DNA of 64,000 bases from CAVXTF01 sp963701375 (GCA_963701375.1 CAVOZT010000005.1:248001-312000), one strand, 5' to 3'. Numbered from the stretch's first letter, positions 26,261-37,810 are shown. Program-made: numbers and translations. Notes: a model not told the origin generated them from the letters alone.

Positions 26261-26503
26261 ATGAGCGTTCGAGTTGACGCGGCGCGTCTGCGGCAGGAGA
26301 TCAGCCGGCGGGGCTGGAGTCCTGTGGACCTGGCCCGGCATGCTCGATTGAGTCCGGCGACCGTGAGTGCTGCTCTGAACGGGAGGGCGATTGCGGCTAT
26401 GTCGCTGAGCCTGATGGCGAAGGCCCTGGCGGCAGCTCCGCCAGACGAGCTGATCGACAGGCTCCTCGACGGGACGCAGGACGAACACGCACTGGGGTGG
26501 TAG
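26261..26503 (+). CDS. XRE-family HTH regulator
   Basis: An 80-residue protein that is essentially one helix-turn-helix domain: RLRQEISRRGWSPVDLARHA, then LSPATVSAALNGRAIAAMSL. It is divergent from the transfer block and next to the repeated TGTTCACA sites, which makes it a candidate for their regulator. A second, frame-disrupted paralogue lies at 28614-28848. DNA-binding is expected from the family; its target is inferred. Confidence 0.8.
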   Translation: MSVRVDAARLRQEISRRGWSPVDLARHARLSPATVSAALNGRAIAAMSLSLMAKALAAAPPDELIDRLLDGTQDEHALGW

Positions 26504-26720
26504 AGGTGCGGTAGCGTCGCTGAAGACGAGTGGGGGCAGGGCAGCCGGTCTACGTGATTGGGGGAAGTGCGACGCTCGGTACAGGCGACTCGAAGCCGGG
26601 GCTCGGCAGGTGCGGTTTACGGGGTTCCGAGCTGCTCACCGCAAACGCGCTTAGGGGCTGGTGCCGTTTCAGCGCGCCGGCCATCGCCTCCATCGAGCAC
26701 GGATGCCCATGGGGGAAGTC

Positions 26721-27584
26721 CTACGTCGAGTCGTTCGACGGGAATGACCGGCGAGCATCCTCCTGAGCCACCTTCAGTACCTCTTGGAATATGGCCAGTA
26801 GCTCGGCTGCGCAGTCACGGAGTGTTTCGTGATCTCGAACGACCCCTTTGCCTCGATGGGTGATATTGCAACGGACCTGGTAGTAGTAGAGGATGGCCTT
26901 TTCTGGCGAACGTGGGTCGAGGACCTCTTTTTCTCCCGGCCGGTCAGTGCGATAGACCTCGCGACGATCGCGCACGTGGTTCCGAAGGCTTACAGCGAAT
27001 GCTGGTTCTGTCGCGAGCTGACGCACCCGGCTCATAACGCTGTCATCGACCATGGGATAGCGAAGTGAAAGGTACCGCTCGATGGACGACCACAGCAGAA
27101 GGTAGGCCATTTGAAGCCTGAACATCGGCTTCAGATTCCAATCGAACGTTTCCGATGTCGTGAGCGTCTCGGCTACTACTTCCAGGGCGCCGGTGAAGAG
27201 CGGATCATTCCACCCGTCCCATTCGGCTTCTTCACAAGGCTCACTTCCCTTGTTCGGAGACTTGCCGACGAGCAAATTGGCAGGCGCCCCGTTGACTCGT
27301 ACCTCATCCCAGCGGTACTGCGAATCTGGCTCCATGGCGGACACGAGGCCGTAGGCCTCGTCAACCCGATCTGGGTGAAACGACAGCAACACCCCTTGGA
27401 CTCGCCCTCCGGCCGTTCGGTCCAAGATGGGCAGGCCGTCCCGTATCAGAAGGCTTCCAATAACCTCCACCGGCTGTTCAACGTGGCGGACCAAGTCTCG
27501 CAATTGGAAGAACGCCAGCTGCCCAGGCCGGAATGTGCCATAGGCGAAAAAAGGTAGGTCGAGATTCGGGGGACGTTTCACCAC
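26721..27584 (-). CDS. GGCT-like domain fused to a HEPN-like domain
   Basis: A 287-residue protein. Residues about 10-105 match the gamma-glutamylcyclotransferase-like fold (LPFFAYGTFRPGQLAFFQL; the YGT-x-RPG turn is diagnostic). After a linker, residues about 150-275 are helical and include YYYQVRCNITHRGKGVV, which carries the R-x4-H motif (RCNITH) of HEPN ribonucleases. HEPN domains cut RNA in toxin-antitoxin and abortive-infection systems. Its start overlaps the stop of the following-listed gene by seven bases, so the pair is co-translated. I know of no described GGCT-HEPN system; the fold calls are by eye. Confidence 0.6.
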   Translation of the reverse strand: MVKRPPNLDLPFFAYGTFRPGQLAFFQLRDLVRHVEQPVEVIGSLLIRDGLPILDRTAGGRVQGVLLSFHPDRVDEAYGLVSAMEPDSQYRWDEVRVNGAPANLLVGKSPNKGSEPCEEAEWDGWNDPLFTGALEVVAETLTTSETFDWNLKPMFRLQMAYLLLWSSIERYLSLRYPMVDDSVMSRVRQLATEPAFAVSLRNHVRDRREVYRTDRPGEKEVLDPRSPEKAILYYYQVRCNITHRGKGVVRDHETLRDCAAELLAIFQEVLKVAQEDARRSFPSNDST

Positions 27585-28003
27585 TCATAGGGCCGCAACG
27601 GCTGCAAGTCAGCCTGCCAAATGTTCATGGTTGAAAATGTCGACCTAGCTTCCTCACGCAGTCGGAACCATGAGGCGGGGATTTCACTCTGTCCGAGGTG
27701 AAAGTCGAGACGGTCTACGCCTGTGAGGTCAGATTGGACTTCCGCCAGAGACATACAGGCGCTGAAACGTCGAGGGCAAAAAGCGACACAGGCATCCTGC
27801 AGCGAGTCCGGGTCATCAGGCCGGGCGGGGATGATGACCCGGACTTTCCCTATAGGAACGATCGAGTTGTCGAAGTAGTGAGACTCGAGCCATTGACGAT
27901 CTGCGTCGCCGACTAGAACGAGAAACTCGATCGGGTTGACGCCGTCGGCACCCATGTAGCCTCCGAGCCCCCCGACGACGTACAACCTCGAATATCCAGC
28001 CAT
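27578..28003 (-). CDS. Unknown protein co-translated with the GGCT-HEPN gene
   Basis: A 141-residue protein lying upstream of, and overlapping, the GGCT-HEPN gene. Visible features are an N-terminal Gly-rich strand region (LYVVGGLGGYMGADGVNP), the hydrophobic strand EFLVLVGDADRQWLE, and KVRVIIPARPDD. No family recognised. Because toxin partners are often the upstream gene of such pairs, it could be an antitoxin or sensor; this is speculation. Confidence 0.55.
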   Translation of the reverse strand: MAGYSRLYVVGGLGGYMGADGVNPIEFLVLVGDADRQWLESHYFDNSIVPIGKVRVIIPARPDDPDSLQDACVAFCPRRFSACMSLAEVQSDLTGVDRLDFHLGQSEIPASWFRLREEARSTFSTMNIWQADLQPLRPYEW

Positions 28004-28613
28004 CGGCTCAGCACCTTACCGAACCTCTAGAGAGGCGTCGGTAGATAGAGGCTTGCGATGGCCGATGGGCGACGAAGGGGACGAGGGGGCCGGTCTCCAG
28101 CGGTGTCAGCAACTGGGCCGTCCATCCTCTCTTCGTGGCGACGGGGGCCTCGGTGCCGTAACGTCGAAGAGCGATGCCGTGTTGTCTTTATGGAGTTAGT
28201 CGGGATATGAGGCAGAGAGGGTCAACGGGGGTTTGGGCGATAGGGAGAGATACCTCACCCTTGGTCTTCATTCTGATGGTCATCCAGAACCTTCCAACCC
28301 CACTACAAACAAACGTTCTGGATGATCTTCTCTTTTCCCTATCCAACACTCGTCACACATGTTGAATAGGAATTTCATACTTCTCACTGCCCGTTTGCCA
28401 CAAAGAAAAACGGCACGCGCGAGGAGTGTTGACAAGCGTTTACAAAATGTTCAACACAGATGTATAGGGGATTGCACACTGAGTAGTTTAGGCTCGAAGG
28501 CGAAGCTAAACCCACGGTCGTGAGCTTACAGCGGCTGGTGGCGCAGTATGCGGAATGCCTGATCTGGCTGTAACGGACTCTGGACTGCTGGCCACGTGAA
28601 TGGCCTGGGCATC
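28004..28613. other. Origin-like intergenic region with three inverted repeats
   Basis: A 600-base non-coding region, locally AT-richer than its surroundings. It contains TCATCCAGAAC / GTTCTGGATGA (28280-28290 and 28315-28325, perfect), CCTATCCAACA / TGTTGAATAGG (28338-28348 and 28360-28370, one mismatch), GTGTTGA / TCAACAC (28426-28432 and 28451-28457, perfect, containing the -35-like TTGACA), and GTTTAG / CTAAAC (28486-28491 and 28506-28511). Clustered inverted repeats in an element with replication and transfer genes suggest oriV or oriT. Not proven. Confidence 0.55.
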
Positions 28614-28848
28614 ATGGTTGATCCCGGAAGACTGCGGATGGAGCTGGCCCGCCGAGGTTGGACGGCGTCCCGTTGGCCCATGAAGCAGGGTCAGCTCGCC
28701 GACGATCAGCGCTGCTTTAGCTGCCAGGCCGATAGCGGCACCTTCGTTGGGACTGATCGCATCTGCGCTCGACAGAGTACCACTGGTTCCAGCTATCGAT
28801 CGTCTGCTCCGGCTCGCCGAAGGTCGAGGATTTGGGTTGATCAGCTGA
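28614..28848 (+). pseudogene. XRE-family HTH paralogue, frame-disrupted
   Basis: Starting at ATG 28614 the frame reads MVDPGRLRMELARRGWTAS, closely resembling the start of the gene at 26261. After about 28675 the homology continues only if the frame changes, giving VSSPTISAALAARPIAAPSL and then DRVPLVPAIDRLLRLAEG to a TGA at 28846-28848. The same order of motifs is present in the intact paralogue. Two closely spaced one-base changes explain the break. Decayed copy or sequencing error. Confidence 0.65.
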
Positions 28849-28934
28849 GTAAGGTGACCAGGATAGCGATTGTGAAGGGTGGACCGTGAGAATGGATCAT
28901 TCGGACGTCTGCCGTTTGGCGCCCGGCAGTGTCC

Positions 28935-29258
28935 TTACGCAGCAAGAGCTCCGAAAAAAAATCCGAGAATTAGAAGCCATGCGATCGTGATCCAATCCAT
29001 CACTTCTCCACGAAGCACGGCCAAACATGGTCGGCTCGACACGATAATGGCGACAATTGCAACCGATAGCAGGATCACACCCTGCGATGCCGATGGACCA
29101 GCCCCAAGCAGATGAAATGGCCACAAATGAGGAAAGGGACCAAAGAAAGCCAGCCACAGCAACCAGTATGCAACGAAAATCGCAAATTGTTGGCGCCTTG
29201 TAGGTTTTCCGCGGACTATCGTGCTATTCAGGGAGTCGGTTCGGTTACTGCTATTCAT
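28935..29258 (-). CDS. Three-TM membrane protein, candidate immunity protein of the YD/Rhs toxin
   Basis: A 107-residue protein with three hydrophobic helices (about residues 25-45, 57-75 and 88-106). It starts 19 bases after the reconstructed stop of the giant YD-repeat gene (29277) on the same strand. In polymorphic toxin loci the gene directly following the toxin usually encodes immunity, and membrane immunity proteins pair with membrane-acting toxin tips, which fits the glycine-zipper tip here. The role is inferred purely from position and topology. Confidence 0.55.
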   Translation of the reverse strand: MNSSNRTDSLNSTIVRGKPTRRQQFAIFVAYWLLWLAFFGPFPHLWPFHLLGAGPSASQGVILLSVAIVAIIVSSRPCLAVLRGEVMDWITIAWLLILGFFFGALAA

Positions 29259-29276
29259 GCGTGGGGATTGTAAGGG

Positions 29277-32200
29277 CTACGACCCTGTGATGAATCCATG
29301 CAGGAAGCCAGCAACAAGCCCGACTGGAGCACCCCACTCAGCTCCTATGACGGCTCCGCTACCACATCCGAGAAGGGCTCCCGGACCCGTCTCAATTACG
29401 AAATCCTCCACCTACGGCACAGCCAGTAGGCGGACCTACTACCTCGCCGATTGCGGCACCGCTCTCTGCTTCGCCAGCGCCATTGAGGAATCTTTTCCCG
29501 AGACTGGGACCGCCGTTCGGTTCAGCCGCATCGCCGCCGCCTGGAGGAACCGGAACCCAATAGCCCGGTGTGCCCGGCGCGATCGCGAGACCTCCTGGAG
29601 CGACGCCTACTTGAGTTGGACCCAGCGAACCCCCAGGTACCTGTATGCCGCCGGGAGCGGATCCCAGCGGGGGATTGGGAAACTGAGGGGGTCCATTGCG
29701 AGGTTCCAGGGACTGAGTTCCGGTGGGAAGAGTCGCAGTGTGGTAATTCCGCTGTAGCGCCGCATTTTCACCTACGGCTTGTGCTGCTCGTTGTACCGAC
29801 ACCGCCGCTGCCGCCGCAAGTGCAGCCGCAGCTGCCGCCGCCGCGTTTGGCGCCGACGTTGCCTGCGGGGCGGCCAAACCCGGTGTTGCGCCGAACAGTT
29901 TGGGTGCAATCCTCGTAACACGGGATGCCACTACGTGCGCTACGGCTCGCACCACGGCGGTAAGCACCGTGACGATTACACGTGCAGCAGCCACGAAGAG
30001 GCTGCAGAAGAAGCACCCACCCAGCCCTGAAGGGTCGGTTTGGTTTATCGGATCTCCGGTCGCGTACGCGTATGATTCAGCCGTAGCCGCCAGAGCAGGG
30101 TCAACCGTCATCAATTGAGCTGTAGTGGGGTCGTAATAGCGGGCACGAAGGTAGTACAGGGTCGACTCAGAGTCGAAATACTGACCTGCATACAAAAGGT
30201 TATTTTGAATCGTTCCCGTGGCATTCGTGGTCTTGCCGTACGGGTCATAGGTGTACGTGTTCTGGACGGTCCCCGAGGAGTCCGTCAGCGCCCTGATCGA
30301 TCCGAGATGGTCCCGGGAGTAGTAGTAGGTGCTGCCACTCGGGAGAATCTCCTCGATCGGCTGGCCAGTCGGGCCATAGACGTAGCTCGTGGTGTTCCCG
30401 CTCGTGGTTTCCTGCAACAAAGCAGGATCGCTTCCGGTGTCGCTCCAGCTGAACGACGTCGTCGTGGTTCCCGTCGTCTTGCTCTGGCGCAGCCCTGTCC
30501 CGTCATACTGGTACGAGGTCGGTGATCCGCTGACAGGTTGATACTGTGTCAGCTGGTTGTAGTCATTATAGGTATAGGTAGTCGGACTTCCGCCCGACGG
30601 AGTTGCGACGGTGCGGTCGCCGTTCGCGTTGTATGTATACGTCGTAGCGCCATTGGGAACCGACCCGCATGCTCCCGAGGATGGAGTTCCGACAATCGAC
30701 CAGCAAAGCTCGTCTGTCTGCCCGGCGTTGGAGTTGAAGCTCTGCGTTGTGCCGTTGTCCAAAATCAAATTTCCAGTCGGATCATACTTGTATGGGTAAG
30801 CGCCAGAGGGCGGGTTGGAGCAATCGTTGGCAGTGCCAGACCCTGCGTAGCACAGCTGTAGCTTCAAGGTGTACTTGTAGTCGGCGACTGCGGGTGCCTG
30901 CGAGCTGTCAGATGCCACGAGGTTATCGGCGTTTCGTGTGTAGGTTGCGCTGAATATAGGAGTTGAGCCTTGGGCGTCCGAAATCTGCGAGACGTTATTC
31001 GCGCCGTCGTACTGATAGGTATTGTTGACCCCGTTGGGAAGATCCTCTGTGGTCAGATTGCCATTGTGGTCATACACATAATTGATAGCTCCCGATGGTA
31101 TCGAGTTGCAGGCGTTGCTTGAGGTCCCAACGTCGGTCCAGCATGTCTCGTTGGCGGGATTGAACGCCTGGGTGATAATGAGGCCGGTTGGGTAGGTGAT
31201 CTTGGTCTCATTGCCATTGGCGTCGGGCGTGTACTGAACCCCTGCCCCAGCGCCGTTGGTGTAACTGGTCAACTGGTTGAGAACGTTGTACGTCCAGCTC
31301 GACGGACCCGTTGAGTCAGTTGCGTCAGTCATCGTCAATCGGTTGCCGTCGGCATCGTACGTGTACTGGGCGAGGTTGCCCGACGACGGTGCAGAGCTGC
31401 AGGTGTTGCTCGAAGCACCGTCGTATGTCCAGCACAGCTTGTTCGCCGGGTTGTAAGTGCTGGTGATGATCGCGCCAGACGGTTCGGTGACTTGGATGAG
31501 GTTGCCATTGGGATCATAGCTATATGCTGTCGATCCGGATTGGCCTTGGCTACACGTGTTGGGTGAGTTACCACGATACGTCCAGCACTCTTTACCAGCA
31601 GAATTATAAGTGGTGGTGCGGTAATTGCCGTTCGGATCTTTGACCTGCGTTACATTACCGTTGTTGTCATAGCTATAAACCGTCACGGTTATCCCCGTTC
31701 CGCTCGGCGGGCTTGAACAGGTTGGGGTGACTGGTGCAGTACTGTTCGATGTCCAACACACCTGATTCTTGCTGTCATATGCATTGGCTGTGATGTCACC
31801 CATGGCATCGGTCGTGGTCAGGCGATTGCCATTCGCGTCATAGGTGAACGAGGTCGTGTTGTTGTTAGGGTCCTTGGTCGTGAGGAGGTGGTTGTAGCCG
31901 TCGTAGGTGTTCGTCGTCTGATAGGCCGGAGCGCAGCCACAACCCGAGACATTGCCATTGGGACTTACGGTAGTGAGCACGTTTCCCATGGAGTCATATG
32001 TGAACGTAGTCGTATCGCCAAGAGCGTCAACGCTTGACGTCTTCTGATTCAATGAGTTGTAGTTGTACAGCGTGGCATTGCCGTCACGATCTGTTGCGGA
32101 AGCGACCTGGCCGTCGGCGTTATAAGTCCAGAACATGGCGCCAGAAGGGATAGGACCACTGCATGGGACCGAAGACGGTGCGGACGAGGTGAGAGTCCAG

Positions 32201-35200
32201 CATCGCTCCGAGTCGGCGTCATAAGTGTTGGTTGTGTAGTGGCTCAGAGGATCCTGCACGGTGAGGAGGTTGCCGTCGGCATCGTACGTGTAAATGGTCT
32301 TCACGGTGGTGGCGCCGGTCGCACTGGCCGGGCTTGGCGCGGTAACCGTCAAGACCTCGTTTAGTGCATTGTACTTGTAGGAGGTTGTAGCGCACCCACA
32401 ACCCGAGGCGTTTCCCACCGGCGTTACTTCCGATTTCTTTCTGCTCAAGATGTCATAGCTGTACGAGGTTTCGTCTCCTGCAGCGTCGGTGGACGTCTTG
32501 ACATCGCCGTACGTGTCGTACGTCATCGTCGTCGTGTTGCCATCTTGATCCGTGACCGACGTCGGAAGACCGGGATTCGACGAGTCCATATATTGGTAGG
32601 AGATCGAACCGAGTGGTGGTGATGTGCATGGGTGAGTCGACGATCCAACAAGAGTCCAGCAGAGGTTGCCGCTGGAATCGTAAGTCGAGGTTGTCACGTT
32701 GCCGTTGGCATCGGTCTGCGTCAACGGTTCGTTGAGCGAGTTGTAGGTGGCCGCGGTGGTGGTCGTGCCGCCCACAGCCGGAATTGTCTCGGTAGCGAGA
32801 ACGTTGCCGGTCGGGCCAAGCGTGGACCAGGTTGCCGTCAGATTCGGAGCCACCTTCTCAGACACGCCTAGCGTCGCCGGGTCATACACGTAACTCGTTG
32901 TCGCCGCGGTCGAGGACCCGTATCCGGCGGTGACCGCGGTCATAAGCCCATAGGTAAAGGTGTATTGGGTCTCGTGAGTGATCCCGTTGACCGGCGGAGC
33001 GGAAACCAGCGTCACATTCTGATTTGGAGCTGGAGATGAATAGGAATAGGTCGTCTGCCGCGGCAGCGGGTCGGTCACACTCATAACTTTGAACGCCAAG
33101 TAGTTGTACTGCGTAAGAGAAGTCTTGTTGTCCTTGTCGCTTTCGGTTAGCAGTTCATGGTGGCTGTCGTACGTGTAATACACCGAGTTACCGGCAAGAT
33201 CCTGCACTCGCTTCAAATTGCCGGAGGCATCGTAAAAGTAGTACACGACCTGGCCAATTGGATCCTCTATCTGACTGATGTTGTTCCCACTCCATGTTAT
33301 CGTGAGCGTTCTCGACGATGGATCGGTGATCATCGAAAGCTGTCCGCTTGTGTTGTAAGTAAACGATGTCGAGTTGTGATTGCGGTCAGACTCCGAGGTG
33401 AGTTGGCCTCCCGAGTTGAACGTGTACATGTATCCGTCCCACCGTTTATATGTCCAGTTCCCGCCCGATGTCGTGAGAGTGGATGCGTTGTATGTTGGAG
33501 GTGTCCACGTCGATCCCATTAGGTTGAAAGTGACAGGAGCACTGGTCTCGTCTGTGATGGTCACGGCGGTCTTGGCACTGTTCTCGACGAGCTTCGTGCC
33601 GGTCGCCCCGACAACGACCGCGGACGTCCGGCATGCAGCACCCACCCCTGGCGGTGGGCACGGAGCCGCGGTGCCGCCAGGAATCGTCGAAGACCAACCC
33701 CACCCGAACGGCCCGTCTATCGCGGACAATCCGGGTTGGTTGGGCGCTCCTCCGGGCGGAACCAGGGCGCCTGACGGGATAGACCAGCTCCCGTTGTACT
33801 GCTCGACGAGCGTTTGGTACGGAGTCGTTGTGTAGTCGCCGATCGCCCAGCAGTTCGAGGACGATACGCAAGCGATGCCGTTCAGATCGTTTCTTTGGGA
33901 AGGACCGGTGTTGGGCGAGGGGACAATCGTCCACGATGAGCCGTTGTACTGTTCGATCAGCGTCTGGTCGGAGGATGCTTTCGTAGCGCTGCTGTAGCCG
34001 GCGGCCGAGCAATTCGTTGCCGACACGCAAGTCACGGCGTTGAGGAAGTTGTCCTGAGACGAGCTGGTGTTAAGTGGAAGAGCGAGGGTCCAGCTTGTCC
34101 CGTTGTACTGCTCGGCAAGGGTCTGATTGTGAGTTCCGTTGTAGTAGTACCCCGCTGCGACGCAGTTCGTTGACGAGACGCATGACACACCGTTGAGGTA
34201 GTTATCCTGCGTGGAACTAGTGTTTGCTGACCCGAAAAGGCTCCAACTCCCGTTGTAATGCTCGATGAGAGTCTGATAGTGACTCCCGCTCTGGTAGTAT
34301 CCGGTCGCCCAGCACTCGGCTGACGGCGTACACGTGACTCCGAAAAGGAAGTTATCTTCGGTGCTGCCCATGTTGGGTGAGGTAACGATGGTCCAGTTGG
34401 TGCCGTTGTACTGTTCGATCAGCGTCTGGTGGTATGACCCAGACAGGTAATATCCAACCGCCCAACAGTTGGCTGATGACATGCAGGAAATGCCGTCCAA
34501 ATAATTGTGCTGGGTGCCACTCTTGTTGGGCGAAGTGAATTTGGTCCAGCTCGTTCCGTCGTAGTGCTCGATAAGCGTTTGATACTGAGTACCGGCGTAG
34601 TAGTACCCCGCAGCCCAACAGTCGATCGAGGAGTCGCACGATACGCTATTCAAATAATTATTCTGGGAGGGACTAGTGTTGTCCGACGGAACGATGCTCC
34701 AGCTTGTCCCGTTGTACTGTTCGATAAGTGTTTGGTCGTAGCCTCCCAAATAGTAGTAACCCACCGCCCAGCAGTCGATCGACGAGACGCATGTGGTGGC
34801 GGCAAGCCCGTTGTCAGTACCCGCAGTCTGCTGGGGCGAATTGTATGTCCGAGTCACATTGAGACCAAAGCCGCGACCCGGGACCGCGATGTCCGTTGCC
34901 TGCCGATAGAGCACACCAGAATTTACGTTGACCGAGCCGATAATGTTCGACGAGGCATCGGGTGACGAAGTGGACGCGTCGCCAATAGCGGAGGAGGCAG
35001 ACCAGTCCGACTGCGCAACGGTGGTTGGGAGTGGACTTTGATAGGTGGCCTGATACCAACCCGCGACATCGATTATGACATCGGCCGGAGCGGAGGCATA
35101 GATTCGAATTTTCCCATCTGCGCCGATGGGGACAACGGCATCGAAGCTTGCGATTGCGGAACCGTAAAAGATTTGATCGGCCGTCGAAGGCGGAGCGGCG

Positions 35201-37810
35201 CCGTCCGGCCACACAATGACAAGCCCAGGCGCCGATGGTGCAACGATGGTGACATTTATGGCTACCGCGGTGATTTGCGAAGCTGGCGGAAGACCACTCG
35301 GAACTCCACTCCCCGTGACGATCGGATAGGCGATCGAATCTGCTGATGCGTCTGATCCACCCGGCAGCTTGTTTCCGGAGCAATTGAATCCGCTCGTGCT
35401 CGTGTCGCAGGCTCGGTTTACGACTGAAGGAAAGAAGGGTGAACCCGCGGGAGTTCAACGCCGTCCCGTCTGTGGTCCATGCGTTCTCCTCGACGACGAG
35501 GTTCATGGCACCAGTTACGGACAGATCGACTTCTCCATTACTGCTATTGACCGGGACGATTACTCGGTTCATTATGTAGTTCGTACCGGTGGCGTTGACA
35601 TTCGATACTCCGGGTGGCGCTGTGCAGGACGGCGCGCCACAATCAGGAAAGACAACTACTATCCCACTTCCACTCGTTGGAAGAGCAGTTACGTCAAGCA
35701 CCACCGCTTGTACGCCCGAGGAGGGAACACCAACTAGCCCGGTCGCCTGGATCTTCAGCGTGGAGCCGGCTGCAAGGACGCCGACGCTGTTGCACTGAGC
35801 CTGCGCGCCAGACAAGTTAGAGGGATTTCCTGCTCTTGTATCGCAGATGCGTTTGGAAGGGGATAAAGCGTTCATCAATCCTGCTGAACTTGCAAGCGGC
35901 GTCGTGGGGATATAGCCCTCAAGATCGATCACAAGGTCGGTTGACCCGAAGGGCGCCATGCTGTTGTAGACATTGATCGCCCCTGGGATGCCGATGGGTC
36001 CTTGACCGAGCGGCACTTCTACGAGATTCGCCACGTCGTTGCCGGCCGGGAAGTTGTCATTGGAGCCGACGTGTGAAGAAGGGTCATACGCCACGCCAGA
36101 GGGAGTTAAGCTAAGTACACCGTCATAAGTCGCGTTTGTGTCCGTTACATTGACCACTGCCGCTGCGGCATTGATTGGCACTCCGTCATTGTTGTAACCG
36201 CCGACTTGAACGGAGGGGGCGGTGTTCGCAGCGATGGCATTGTCGCTGCTGCTGTAGTTGTTGCACTGGTTGGCCGGCGTGCCCGCTCCCCGAGTGTCGC
36301 AGATCCGCACGGGCGTAGCGAGGGGTACATAGGGGCCCGCGTTTACAAAGAGAAAGGCGCCGGAGGGGCCAGTAGGACTCGTCCCGTGACCAGAGACGGT
36401 AACCGTAACGTACACCTCACCTGGGACTTCTGCTGGTGTCGCGACCTGCAAGGAGGTGGAGGAGATCACATTCGGAGCCGATGGGCTCGGTGCGGCCCCG
36501 AAAGTCACGGTCGTGCTTCCGCCAACGAAATTAGTCCCAGTAATAGTGATGATCCCTCCACCCGAGGTTGGTGCAGACTGCGGCGCAACCGCGGCTACCG
36601 TCGGCGTGGAAGCCGTAGCGACTACTACCTGGTTGAGTTGCGAAGACGTGCTCGATCCGTAGTTGCCATCGCCACTGTAGTCGGCCGTGATGGGGAACGT
36701 TCCCTGGTTCGGGAAGGTGGTTGTGCATGTCGCTTGGCCAGTAGCTGAGTTAACCGGAACGGCTCCGCAACCGGCGATCGCGTTCGTTCCGTTGTCGAAG
36801 GCAACCGTACCGCTTGGGTTGGATATCGCGGTTTCCCACACCCATTGCACTTGGTCCGCGATGGTGTAATGACAGTAGCCATCGTATGGGTGCGTATCGT
36901 TCTGGTCTGTAAGAGTGACCACGTACTGTGCGCCCTTGTTGAAAGGCAGGACGCCAGTGATGTTCGTATAGTTGTTATTGGCGTACGCTTGCTGGTTGAA
37001 CCCAGCGTTGGTGCCGGAGCCGCCAGCGTAGCTGTAGTTGTAGACGGCCCCGGGATTGTAGGCGGTCCAGTACGGGATGTAGACGAAGATGGCGTAGTTG
37101 CCGGTCTTCGGGATTGTCACTGTGTAGGTGAATGTCGAGCCCGACAATCCCGCAGACCCGCATTCCGGTTCAGTTCCACTGTAGTAGAAGCCATTTGAAG
37201 ACGTTCCCACACTGCCACAGGAGGGGTCGGGAGGATTCGTGTTGGAGAAGGTTGGCTGACTGTCACAGCCATTCGCAAAGCCGAAATTGACGCCGCCGGT
37301 ACCAGTCCCAGTGAAGGATGTCCCCGGCGAGTTTAGGTTTTGATTCGGACCAGCCTCAAGCGGAGCAGGATTCGGAAGCGTGCTGATATTGGCCGTGTAA
37401 GTAACTTGGTTGCCTGCTACCACGGGATTAGCGGAGGAACTCAACGTTGTGGTGGTTGGGTCGTCACCGGCCACCGTGCTGCTTCTTCCATGCGCGCTTT
37501 GCATGAGATGGCCCGACGGTGACGGACTTGGCTTTGACGCTGACGCGCTCGCCTTCGGCAAAGTTGCGCTCGCCTGTGATGCAGAAGAGAGGGTGCCGAG
37601 AAGAATGAGTACTCCAAGCAATGAGCCGTAGAGGCGACGAGAACGAACAATCCGGACCCGAGTTGTTACGAAATGCCACAGGGTCCCGCGAGGAGCGTTT
37701 GCCGTGCCACGACTCGTTTGCAGCTTCTGTGGTTGGCCGCCGGGGGGACGGTCGGGATTAGCGGGAAAATTCGGCACTTTCCACGAGCTCTTCTTCGCAA
37801 CGAAGCGCAT
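29277..37810 (-). pseudogene. Giant secreted YD/Rhs-repeat polymorphic toxin (two frame changes)
   Basis: About 2,840 residues once two one-base changes are allowed (near 35425-35445 and 29392). In order: a basic N-terminus and a signal/membrane segment (LYGSLLGVLILLGTLSSASQ), Ig-like and IPT/TIG-like domains (STPTVAAVAPQSAPTSGGG), three domains with the VRICDTR-type motif, seven approximately 51-residue CWAVGYY...TLIEQYNGTSW repeats, then a long YD-repeat shell (YDANGNRLTTTD type). The Rhs core ends at ARYYDPTTAQLMTVDP and DPINQTDPSGL. The variable tip is Ala-rich, then Pro/Gly-rich, then glycine-zipper-like (GSGAVIGAEWGAPVGLVAGF). It encloses a toxin inside a YD shell, probably at the cell surface. 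The start Met at 37810 is one of two candidates; the frame opens to 37921. Confidence 0.85.
33776..34840 (-). repeat. Seven tandem ~51-residue WAVGYY/EQYNGTSW repeats inside the YD protein
   Basis: Seven copies of a unit with consensus C-x-S-x-x-x-C-W-A-x-G-Y-Y ... Q-T-L-I-E-Q-Y-N-G-T-S-W are encoded in about 1.06 kb (roughly 153 bases per copy), between the VRICDTR domains and the YD shell. Each copy carries two Cys. Seven blades of this size would suit a beta-propeller. Copies differ at nucleotide level, so they are old or diversified. Confidence 0.75.

Noticed and set aside
29568..30525. Several plus-strand ORFs antisense to the YD gene
   Set aside because: They are shadow frames of a repetitive coding sequence, with Arg/Cys-rich nonsense composition.
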